Below are positions 7,532 to 14,625 of a DNA stretch of 38,564 nucleotides, piece by piece; the first letter of the stretch is position 1; each line of letters begins with the position of its first letter. The DNA is from Cryobacterium frigoriphilum. Lineage in GTDB: Bacteria; Actinomycetota; Actinomycetes; Actinomycetales; Microbacteriaceae. The stretch spans positions 387 to 38,950 of the forward strand of contig NZ_SOHE01000017.1 in the NCBI RefSeq assembly GCF_004403305.1. The letters run 5' to 3'. Both the position numbers and the translations under genes were made by a program. A model generated the notes under the pieces. The model ran no database searches, was not told where the DNA came from, and worked only from the letters and a program-made list of their open reading frames with translations.

Positions 7532-8830
7532 CCTTGACAGCAGCGCAACGGCCTCCACGTGGTGAGTGTTCGGAAACAGGTCGAAGGCTCGCAGGGTCTT
7601 GAGTTCGTAGCCGTGACCGGCAAACAGGGCCACATCCCGGGCGAGCGCTACCGGGTCACAGGCCACGTAGACGATTTGGGCCGGCGCGAGAAACGCGAGC
7701 TGGTCGACGACGGCCTTGCCAGCGCCCGAACGGGGGGGATCGAGAATCACGGTCGCGGCGGTCTGCCGTACGCGCTCCGCGGCATCCGCTTCACGTTTCA
7801 GGCGCTGCAGAAAACGTTCGACCCGGTCGGTTTCGGCGGTCGCGCCGACCCACTCGGCGAGGTTGGTGGCGGCGAAGTTCACCGCCTCGGGGTCGCTCTC
7901 GACGCTCGTGATGCGCACCGATTTTCCGAAACGGTCGCCGACGGCGGCGGCGAGCAGGCCGACCCCGCCGTAGAGGTCGAGGTTCGCCGCCTTGGGCTCG
8001 AACAGCTCCGGATCGATGACGTCTTGCACGGCTTTGTAGAGGGTCTCGGCGGCGCGGGCGTGCACCTGCCAGAATCCGGCGGCGTCGAGCTGGAACTCGC
8101 GGTCGCCGACGACCTCGCGAATCACGTGGCGCGGGGTCTGCGCGCGCTTGCCGCGGGCATCCGTCGTGACGACCGTGACACGCACGTCGCCGACGCTCGG
8201 AGCGACGAGGTCGATGGATGCCGCGCCGCGAAACAGACGATCGAGCGGGGCGGCCATCTCGATGCTGCGCTGCGCCAGCGGCAGGTCGGCGACCGGGATG
8301 ACCTTGTGCGAGCGGGCGGCGTAGGGACCGACGGTGCCGTCGGCGTCGACGTGCAGGCTGACCCTGGTGCGCCATCCGGTGCCGTCCATGGCGTCGCCGG
8401 GGCTGGAGTCGGGGCCCACCGGCACGGCTTCGACGGTGACATCGGTATCGACCTTGGCCATGCGGTGCAGGGCATCGGCGAGTACCTGGCGCTTCAGTTC
8501 GCGCTGGTGGGCGAGGTGGATGTGGCCGAACTCGGCGCCGCCGGCCCGGTCGACCGGGTCACGGTCGAGGGCGGACGCGGCCCAGATGTGCGGCTGGCGT
8601 TCCGGGGCTTCTTCGATCACGGAGACCGTTTCGGCGCGCCAGAAGCTCTTCTGGTTGGCCTCGGTGAGGCGGGCGCGCACCCGTTCGCCGGGCATGGTGT
8701 CGCTGACGAAGACGACGCGGCCCTCGTGCCGGGCGACGAAGATTCCGCCGTGGGCGACGTTGTCGATGGTGAGGTCGAGTTCGGTGCCGACCTCGGCGGA
8801 TGTCTGTGCTGCGTCTGCGTTAGTGCCCAT
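7529..8830 (-). CDS. TRAM-domain class I SAM-dependent RNA methyltransferase (TrmA/RumA-like)
   Basis: Methylates a uridine at C5 in rRNA or tRNA. The 433-residue protein has an N-terminal TRAM domain (about 15-70, with NVAHGGIFVARHEGRVVFVS), a middle catalytic linker, and a Rossmann methyltransferase domain with SAM motif LDLYGGVGLL (about 295), DPPRSGAGK (about 375) and the nucleophile motif YVACDP (about 395), where Cys attacks uridine C6. The iron-sulfur cysteines of E. coli RlmD were not seen in the N-terminal part, as in many actinobacterial members. It is divergent from maf with 42 bases between starts. Target base (rlmD, rlmC, rlmCD or trmA activity) cannot be decided from the sequence. 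Confidence 0.88.
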   Translation of the reverse strand: MGTNADAAQTSAEVGTELDLTIDNVAHGGIFVARHEGRVVFVSDTMPGERVRARLTEANQKSFWRAETVSVIEEAPERQPHIWAASALDRDPVDRAGGAEFGHIHLAHQRELKRQVLADALHRMAKVDTDVTVEAVPVGPDSSPGDAMDGTGWRTRVSLHVDADGTVGPYAARSHKVIPVADLPLAQRSIEMAAPLDRLFRGAASIDLVAPSVGDVRVTVVTTDARGKRAQTPRHVIREVVGDREFQLDAAGFWQVHARAAETLYKAVQDVIDPELFEPKAANLDLYGGVGLLAAAVGDRFGKSVRITSVESDPEAVNFAATNLAEWVGATAETDRVERFLQRLKREADAAERVRQTAATVILDPPRSGAGKAVVDQLAFLAPAQIVYVACDPVALARDVALFAGHGYELKTLRAFDLFPNTHHVEAVALLSR

Positions 8831-8836
8831 CGTTCA

Positions 8837-8865
8837 ATAATCCCACAGACTCGTGCCCGTAGGCT
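8837..8865. promoter_or_regulatory. back-to-back promoters of methyltransferase gene and maf
   Basis: The 42 bp between divergent starts contain plus-strand TAGGCT (8860-8865), seven bases before the maf ATG, and minus-strand GATTAT (8837-8842) six bases before the methyltransferase ATG. Both would give leaderless mRNAs; the layout copies that of birA/accD. Confidence 0.45.
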
Positions 8866-8872
8866 CGTCTGC

Positions 8873-9568
8873 ATGCGTCTCATCCTTGCGTCCACGTCCC
8901 CGGCTCGGCTGATGCTGCTGCGCAGCGCCGGCATCGAACCGGCACTCATCGACCCTGCCGTCGACGAGCACGCGGTGACGCTCGCCGCCGAGACCGCGGC
9001 GGGTGCGCCGTTGCAGCCGGCCGCGCTGGTGCAGTTGCTGGCCCGCGCGAAGGCGGAGGCGGCATCCGCTGCCCTGCTCCCGAACGCGGCGGGCCTCGTG
9101 CTCGGCGGCGATTCGGTGTTCGTGCTCGATGGCGTGATCTACGGCAAGCCGCACACGCCGGAGGCCGCGCTCGAGCGCTGGCGGCTGCAGCGCGGGCGCA
9201 CCGGGCAGCTGTTTTCGGGGCACTGGCTGATCGACCACAGCACGGATGCCGCGGGCCGGGCGGGCGCAGCACCGCGGGCCGTCGGGGCGGTCGCCGTGGC
9301 CGAGGTGACCTTTGCCGGAGACATCACGGATGCCGAACTGCACGCCTACATCGCGACCGAGGAGCCTCTCTTCGTCGCCGGTGCGTTCACGATCGACAGT
9401 CTCGGCGCTCCCTTCATTGGTCGCATCGTCGGGGATCCGTCGACGGTCGTCGGACTGTCGCTGCCGACCCTGCGGCGGATGGTGATGGAGCTTGGGTATG
9501 AGTGGCCGAGCCTCTGGAACCGCCTCGCCGGGGACGCGGTGCCGCCTGCCGTGACCTCGTCCCTGTAG
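8873..9568 (+). CDS. maf: Maf nucleoside-triphosphate pyrophosphatase
   Basis: Hydrolyses non-canonical or modified nucleoside triphosphates (dTTP/UTP or 7-methyl-GTP type) to monophosphates and is linked to septum formation. The 231-residue protein begins MRLILASTSPARLMLL, the classic Maf N-terminus with the SxSPRR-like phosphate loop (here STSPAR). It continues with VDE near residue 27, GGDSVFVLDG (about 80-89) and YGKP, then the C-terminal IDSLGAPFI...GDPSTVVGLSLP. The reading frame is open far upstream, but only this ATG gives the family N-terminus and it lies at a predicted transcription start. Position between the carboxylase genes matches Rv3282. Confidence 0.93.
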   Translation: MRLILASTSPARLMLLRSAGIEPALIDPAVDEHAVTLAAETAAGAPLQPAALVQLLARAKAEAASAALLPNAAGLVLGGDSVFVLDGVIYGKPHTPEAALERWRLQRGRTGQLFSGHWLIDHSTDAAGRAGAAPRAVGAVAVAEVTFAGDITDAELHAYIATEEPLFVAGAFTIDSLGAPFIGRIVGDPSTVVGLSLPTLRRMVMELGYEWPSLWNRLAGDAVPPAVTSSL

Positions 9569-9663
9569 GCCGCGGGGGACATCCATTGGGGGCACGTTGT
9601 AGGCATCCACAGAACTTTCGGCAATCTTTTTGTCGATCCAATCCAAAGGGTCGTGTGAACCGC

Positions 9664-9678
9664 CCCCTAGGCTAGGGG
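9664..9678. promoter_or_regulatory. palindrome over the accA -10 box
   Basis: CCCCTAGGCTAGGGG (7+1+7, perfect) contains the presumed -10 TAGGCT (9668-9673), whose end is eight bases before the accA GTG. Any protein binding this operator-like site would block RNA polymerase. The transcript would be leaderless. Confidence 0.5.
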
Positions 9679-9681
9679 ACT

Positions 9682-11517
9682 GTGTCACTCATATCGAAGG
9701 TCCTCATCGCCAACCGGGGCGAGATCGCCGTCCGGGTGATCCGCGCAGCCACCGACAGCGGAATCCGCTCGGTCGCCGTCTACGCCGACCAGGATCGGGA
9801 CGCCCTGCACGCGCGCCTCGCCGACGAGGCCTACGGGCTCGACGGCACGACCGGTGGTGACACCTACCTCGTGATCGAGAAGCTGCTGTCGATCGCCCGT
9901 CGCTCCGGCGCCGACGCGATCCACCCCGGCTACGGCTTTCTCGCCGAGAACGCGGACTTCGCGCGCGCCGTGATCGGCGCAGGCCTCACCTGGATCGGCC
10001 CCTCCCCCGAAGCCATCGAGCAACTGGGCGACAAGGTCAGCGCCCGGCACATCGCCGAAAAGGTCGGCGCCCCGATGGCACCCGGCACCCTCAATCCCGT
10101 TGTCGACGCCGCCGAGGTGCTCGCCTTCGTCGACCAGCACGGCCTGCCCGTGGCGATCAAAGCCGCCTTCGGTGGCGGTGGCCGCGGCCTCAAGGTCGTG
10201 AGAAGCCGCGACGAAGCGGCCGAACTCTTCGACTCCGCGACCCGCGAGGCGATCACCGCCTTCGGCCGCGGCGAGTGCTTCGTCGAGAAGTACCTCGACG
10301 CCCCGCGCCACGTGGAGACCCAGTGCCTCGCCGACGCACACGGCAATGTCGTCGTGATCTCGACCCGCGACTGCTCGCTGCAGCGCCGCCACCAGAAGCT
10401 CGTCGAAGAGGCACCCGCGCCGTTCTTGACCGACGAGCAGAACGCCGAACTGTACCGGGCGTCGAAGGCGATCCTCGCCGAGGTCGGCTACGTCGGCGCC
10501 GGAACCTGCGAGTTCTTGATCGGCCAGGACGGCACCGTCTCGTTCCTCGAGGTCAACACCCGCCTGCAGGTCGAACACACCGTGAGCGAAGAGGTTACCG
10601 GCATCGACCTCGTGCGGGAGCAGTTCCGCCTCGCCGCCGGCGGCGTGCTCGACTACGGCGACCCGGTCGCCACCGGGCACTCATTCGAGTTTCGCATCAA
10701 CGGCGAAGACCCCGGCATGAACTTCATGCCCGCCCCCGGCCCGGTGCACGTCTTCAAGCCCGCCGGCGGCCCCGGCGTGCGCGTCGACAGCGGTGTCGAA
10801 TCGGGCGACGTCATCTCGGGAGCCTTCGACTCGCTGCTCGCCAAGCTCATCGTCACCGGAGCCACCCGCGAAGACGCGCTCGATCGCGCCCGCCGTGCCC
10901 TCGACGAGTTCGAGGTCGCCGGCCTGCCGACTGTGCTGCCGTTCCACCGCAAGGTCGTGCGCGACCCGGCGTTCGCTCCCGCCAACGGCGCCCCCTTCTC
11001 GGTCTTCACCCGCTGGATCGAGACCGAGTTCGAGAACGACATCGAACCGTGGAGCGGCTCGATCGAGGAGACCGTGGCGGTGCTGTCCGGATCGGCCAGG
11101 CGTCACAGCGTGGTCGTCGAGGTCGAGGGCCGCCGCATCGAGGTCAGCCTGCCGACCCGCCTGCTGCCGGCTTCAGCATCCGATCGCACGAACGGCCCTG
11201 CCCCCAAGCGCCGCGGCGGCAGCAACGCCGTCATCACCGCGACCGGCGACTCCGTGATCGCGCCGATGCAGGCGACCATCGTGAAGCTGGCCGTCACGGA
11301 GGGCGACACGGTCGTCAAGGGCGACCTGCTGCTCGTACTCGAGGCCATGAAGATGGAACAGCCCATCGTCGCCCCGAAGGACGGCGTGATCGGCGACCTG
11401 GCCGCCGTCGTCGGCACCACGGTCTCGGCCGGGTCGCTGCTCATGACGGTCACCGCGGCATCCGTTGTCGCGGAAGCCGCCGACGCTTCGGTGACCGCCG
11501 CCGCGACCGCCGCGTAG
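9682..11517 (+). CDS. accA: Acyl-CoA carboxylase alpha subunit: biotin carboxylase fused to biotin carrier
   Basis: Carboxylates its own biotin with ATP and bicarbonate and hands the carboxyl to the AccD chain. 611 residues in order: biotin carboxylase N domain ([18 protein letters not shown]), ATP-grasp domain with the glycine loop [10 protein letters not shown] (about 165) and catalytic [15 protein letters not shown], the C domain, a low-complexity linker (about 500-520), and the carrier domain with [11 protein letters not shown], Lys557 being the biotin site. Length and layout match actinobacterial AccA3. Start is GTG at the palindromic promoter. A dyad-symmetric terminator follows 63 bases after the stop. 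In this group one alpha chain usually serves several beta chains. Confidence 0.95.
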   Translation: MSLISKVLIANRGEIAVRVIRAATDSGIRSVAVYADQDRDALHARLADEAYGLDGTTGGDTYLVIEKLLSIARRSGADAIHPGYGFLAENADFARAVIGAGLTWIGPSPEAIEQLGDKVSARHIAEKVGAPMAPGTLNPVVDAAEVLAFVDQHGLPVAIKAAFGGGGRGLKVVRSRDEAAELFDSATREAITAFGRGECFVEKYLDAPRHVETQCLADAHGNVVVISTRDCSLQRRHQKLVEEAPAPFLTDEQNAELYRASKAILAEVGYVGAGTCEFLIGQDGTVSFLEVNTRLQVEHTVSEEVTGIDLVREQFRLAAGGVLDYGDPVATGHSFEFRINGEDPGMNFMPAPGPVHVFKPAGGPGVRVDSGVESGDVISGAFDSLLAKLIVTGATREDALDRARRALDEFEVAGLPTVLPFHRKVVRDPAFAPANGAPFSVFTRWIETEFENDIEPWSGSIEETVAVLSGSARRHSVVVEVEGRRIEVSLPTRLLPASASDRTNGPAPKRRGGSNAVITATGDSVIAPMQATIVKLAVTEGDTVVKGDLLLVLEAMKMEQPIVAPKDGVIGDLAAVVGTTVSAGSLLMTVTAASVVAEAADASVTAAATAA

Positions 11518-11580
11518 GTCGCCCGCCCGCCGGTCGCCGCCCAGGCGGCTGGTCGGCGTTCGGCGTTCGGCTGCTGAGTC

Positions 11581-11625
11581 ACGGAGAAAGCACCTTCACC
11601 GCGTCAACGAGGGTGCTTTCTCCGT
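11581..11625 (+). terminator. accA terminator hairpin
   Basis: Perfect 14 bp arms ACGGAGAAAGCACC / GGTGCTTTCTCCGT with a 17-base loop, 63 bases after the accA stop. There is no clear T-run after it, so termination may be partial or use another factor. Confidence 0.6.
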
Positions 11626-11647
11626 ACCTCAGCGCCCGCCCGCCGCG

Positions 11648-12014
11648 CTGCGCGGGTGCTGCGCCCCTGCGCGGTAGCTGCGCCGCAGCGCGGTAGCTGC
11701 GCCACGGGCCACCCACGTCTGGACGAGCTACGCGGTAGTTGCGCCGCTGCGCGGTAGGCGCGCCTATAGCGCAGCGGCGCACGTACCGCGCAGCTCCCCA
11801 TCGTGGCCCGTGCTCCCCCCAAATTGCCGCCTTACGCTGCAGTTACGCCGCTGCGCGGTAGTTGCGCCACACCATCCATCCCCAGGTGAGCGGATGCCCC
11901 GGGCCGCGCGGTATTTGCGCCACGGCGCGGTACCTTCGCCGCCGCGCGCGATTTTCACCCCGCGGGTCCTGCGCCACAGCGCGGTAGTTACGCCGGAGCG
12001 CGGTGGTTGCGCCG
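11648..12014. repeat. Family B repeat cluster 1 (about 12 copies of a 19 bp unit)
   Basis: Copies of a unit close to TGCGCGGTAGTTGCGCCGC recur across 370 non-coding bases. The GCGGTA core occurs at 11671, 11690, 11732, 11751, 11855, 11908, 11927, 11981 and 12000 (last GCGGTG), plus an inverted copy TACCGC at 11784 and weaker copies near 11652 and 11962. Several neighbours are exactly 19 bp apart. Inverted arms CTGCGCGGTA (11747-11756) and TACCGCGCAG (11784-11793) form a hairpin. The 11728-11796 part is nearly the same as 27609-27677. Short ORFs crossing the cluster are not genes. Confidence 0.85.
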
Positions 12015-12170
12015 CACAATCCCTGTCCAGAGCCACGAGTTTCGGGCGACGCGGAACGTGCGCCACCTCTGCGCCGGGTCTCGACAGTCTCGCTACCGGC
12101 GGCCGCCGCGCAAGGCGCGACCGGGGACATCCGTCGCCGCGCCCTTCGCGGTGAACCCGAACCCGACCCA

Positions 12171-12218
12171 CCCACCAGCCCCACCCACCAGACCCACCCA
12201 CCAGACCCACCCAGCCCC
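12171..12218. repeat. 13 bp tandem repeat
   Basis: Three full units of CCCACCAGACCCA (first unit with one change) and a partial fourth, starting at 12171, 12184, 12197 and 12210. It lies between the family B cluster and the lpdA terminator; non-coding, function unknown. Confidence 0.8.
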
Positions 12219-12228
12219 GAAAACACCG

Positions 12229-12259
12229 CAAGCCCCTCCGCCGAAGCGAAGGGGCTTGC
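12229..12259 (-). terminator. lpdA terminator
   Basis: Stem GCAAGCCCCT / AGGGGCTTGC with a loop of eleven bases, 15 bases after the lpdA stop. On the minus strand it is followed by GGTGTTTT, giving a short U-run. Confidence 0.75.
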
Positions 12260-12273
12260 AACCAGAAGCCTGC

Positions 12274-13722
12274 CTAGTTGTGCACGACGTGCATGGCGCG
12301 CGCGGCATCCGTAATAGAGCCGGTCAGCGACGGATACACCGGGAACGTGCGCGCAACCTCGTCGACGGTCAGCCGGTGCTCCACGGCGAGGGCGAGCGGA
12401 AAGATGAGCTCGCTCGCCTTGGGGGCCACGATGACGCCGCCGATCACGGTTCCGCTGCCGGTGCGGGCGAACAGCTTCACGAAGCCGTCCTTGATGCCCA
12501 TCATCTTGGCGCGGGGATTCGAGGCGAGCGGAAGCTTGTAGATGTCGCCCTGGGCGATGCCGTCTTCGATCTGCTTCTGGGTGTAGCCGACCGTCGCGAT
12601 TTCGGGCTGCGTGAAGATGTTCGCGGCCACGTTGCGAATTTCGATCGGGTTGACCGTGTCGCCCATCGCGTGGAAGACCGCGGTGCGGCCCATCATCGAG
12701 GCGACGGATGCCAGCGGCAGCTCGGTCGTGCAGTCTCCGGCCGCGTAGATGTTCGGCACCGAGGTGCGGGCAACGCGGTTGACCTGGATGTGACCGTCAT
12801 CGGTCAGCTCGACGCCGGCTTCTTCGAGGCCGATGCCGACCGTGTTGGGGATGGATCCGACCGCGATGAGGCAGTGGCTGCCCTCGACGGTGCGGCCGTC
12901 CGACAGCGTCGCGAGCACGCCGGTGTCGGTGCGCACGACGGATTCCGCGCGCGACTTGGACAGCACGACCATGCCGTTGCGCTTGAAGACGTTCTCAATG
13001 ACGTTCGCGGCGTCGACGTCCTCACCGGGAAGCACCTGGTCACGGCTCGAAATCAGGGTGACCTGAGCGCCGAGGGCACGGTAAGCGGATGCGAACTCGG
13101 CCCCGGTCACACCGGATCCGACGACGATGAGGTGCTCGGGAACGGACTTGAGGTTGTACAGCTGGGTCCAGCTGAAGATGCGTTCGCCGTCGGGCATCGC
13201 CGTGGGAATCACGCGGGGCGTCGCGCCGACCGAGACGACAATCGTGTCGACCTCGATGCGGTCGAAGTCGGTTCCGGTGGTGCCGTCGGCGGTCGAGACG
13301 ATCACGGCGTTGCGGCCGTCGAGGCGGCCCTGGCCGGCAATGTACGTCACCCCGGCACGGATGAGTGTGGCCTTCATGTCCTCGGACTGCTGGCGCGCGA
13401 GCGCGAGCAGTCGCTTGTTGACCGCAGCGAGGTTGATCGCGACCTCGGGGCGCAGCGGCTTCTTCAGCTCTCCGCGCACGAAGAACTGCACGCCGAGGTC
13501 GGTGGCTTCCCCGATCGAGTTGCTGGCTTCCGCGGTCGCGATGAGCGATTTGGAGGGGACGACGTCGGTGATGACGGCGGCTCCGCCGACACCAACGCGT
13601 TCGATGAGGGTGACTTCCGCGCCCTGCTGGGCAGCGGCAATGGCCGCTTCGTATCCGCCGGGCCCTCCACCGAGTACTGCGATGCGTTGCTTGCGTTCGA
13701 ACTCATAGGCCATGTACTCCAT
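12274..13722 (-). CDS. lpdA: NAD(P)H quinone reductase LpdA (lipoamide-dehydrogenase-like flavoprotein)
   Basis: FAD/NAD(P) two-dinucleotide-fold protein of about 482 residues: FAD motif VLGGGPGGYEAAIAA (about 16-30), NAD motif VVGSGVTGAEFASAYRALG in the middle, second FAD motif IYAAGDCT, and a C-terminal dimerisation domain. The redox-active CxxxxC of lipoamide dehydrogenase is replaced by VGGAAVITDVVPSK (about 45-58), and the C-terminal catalytic HPT is YPS. Both losses are hallmarks of mycobacterial LpdA (Rv3303c), an NAD(P)H:quinone reductase rather than a lipoamide dehydrogenase. The ATG chosen has GGAG seven bases upstream; an ATG three codons later (MAYEFERKQ) is an alternative. Divergent from the phosphorylase gene. 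Confidence 0.88.
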   Translation of the reverse strand: MEYMAYEFERKQRIAVLGGGPGGYEAAIAAAQQGAEVTLIERVGVGGAAVITDVVPSKSLIATAEASNSIGEATDLGVQFFVRGELKKPLRPEVAINLAAVNKRLLALARQQSEDMKATLIRAGVTYIAGQGRLDGRNAVIVSTADGTTGTDFDRIEVDTIVVSVGATPRVIPTAMPDGERIFSWTQLYNLKSVPEHLIVVGSGVTGAEFASAYRALGAQVTLISSRDQVLPGEDVDAANVIENVFKRNGMVVLSKSRAESVVRTDTGVLATLSDGRTVEGSHCLIAVGSIPNTVGIGLEEAGVELTDDGHIQVNRVARTSVPNIYAAGDCTTELPLASVASMMGRTAVFHAMGDTVNPIEIRNVAANIFTQPEIATVGYTQKQIEDGIAQGDIYKLPLASNPRAKMMGIKDGFVKLFARTGSGTVIGGVIVAPKASELIFPLALAVEHRLTVDEVARTFPVYPSLTGSITDAARAMHVVHN

Positions 13723-13779
13723 TCTCTCTCTCCGCAACACCGTTCGACGACCACCGCAGCGTCACAGCGCCCCAGCGTT

Positions 13780-13785
13780 TAGAGT
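13780..13785 (+). promoter_or_regulatory. -10 box of purine nucleoside phosphorylase gene, leaderless
   Basis: TAGAGT ends six bases before the ATG at 13792, so the transcript should begin at or beside the start codon. Confidence 0.5.
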
Positions 13786-13791
13786 GGGGGA

Positions 13792-14625
13792 ATGTTCATG
13801 ACTGAGACGAACCCGTTGGACGCGCCGCAAACAGATCCATTTGAGGTCGCCCGCACGGCCGCGGCGCAGATCGCGGAACGCACCGGCGTGGCCCGCCACG
13901 ACGTCGCCCTGACCCTCGGCAGCGGATGGGGCAAGGCCGCCGATCTGATCGGCGAGACCACCCATACGATCGATGCGCACGAGATCGTCGGATTCAGCAG
14001 GCCGGCCCTGGAGGGACACTCCGGCACCCTGCGCTCGGTGCTGTTGCCGAGCGGCAAACGCGCCCTCGTAATCGGCGCGCGCACCCATTACTACGAGGGC
14101 CACGGCGTGCGGCGGGTCGTGCACAGCGTGCGTACCGCCGCGGCGACCGGCGCGACGACGATGATTCTGACCAACGGGGCCGGCGGCATCCGCGAGTCGT
14201 GGACGCCCGGAACCCCGGTACTGATCAGCGACCACATCAACCTGACCGCGGATTCGCCGCTCGAGGGCGCGACGTTCATCGACCTGACCGACCTGTATTC
14301 GCGCCGGCTGCGCGATCTGGCCCGCGGCATCGATGCGTCACTCGACGAGGGCGTGTACTGCCAGTTTCGCGGGCCGCACTACGAGACCCCGGCCGAGGTG
14401 CAGATGGCCAAGACGATCGGCGGCCACATTGTGGGCATGTCGACCGCGCTCGAGGCGATCGCGGCGCGGCAGGCCGGTATGGAGATTCTCGGCATGTCGC
14501 TCATCACCAATCTCGCGGCGGGAATCTCCCCGACTCCGCTGAGCCACGCCGAAGTCATTGCGGCCGGTGCCGAGGCCGAACCCGTGATCAGCGCGCTCCT
14601 CGCGCGGATTGTGGCCGCCCTGTGA
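13792..14625 (+). CDS. punA: Purine-nucleoside phosphorylase (trimeric type)
   Basis: Splits inosine, guanosine and their deoxy forms with phosphate into base and (deoxy)ribose-1-phosphate. 277 residues with family motifs LGSGWG (phosphate loop), RTHYYEGHG, TNGAGGI, QFRGPHYETPAE and VGMSTALEAIAARQAGM with the substrate-contacting region, then SLITNLAAGIS where Asn contacts the purine. This is the trimeric PNP class typical of actinobacteria (Rv3307). An ATG two codons downstream is possible. Its stop overlaps the GTG of the mutase gene, so the pair is translationally coupled; the product ribose-1-phosphate is a plausible substrate for that mutase. Confidence 0.94.
   Translation: MFMTETNPLDAPQTDPFEVARTAAAQIAERTGVARHDVALTLGSGWGKAADLIGETTHTIDAHEIVGFSRPALEGHSGTLRSVLLPSGKRALVIGARTHYYEGHGVRRVVHSVRTAAATGATTMILTNGAGGIRESWTPGTPVLISDHINLTADSPLEGATFIDLTDLYSRRLRDLARGIDASLDEGVYCQFRGPHYETPAEVQMAKTIGGHIVGMSTALEAIAARQAGMEILGMSLITNLAAGISPTPLSHAEVIAAGAEAEPVISALLARIVAAL

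Noticed and set aside
7559..8872. Long in-frame extension upstream of maf
   Set aside because: It is antisense to the methyltransferase gene; the Maf family N-terminus and a promoter are at 8873.
11648..12014. Protein-coding ORFs over the family B cluster
   Set aside because: Frames on both strands are Arg/Ala/Gly repeats produced by the 19 bp unit, with no start signals or domains.
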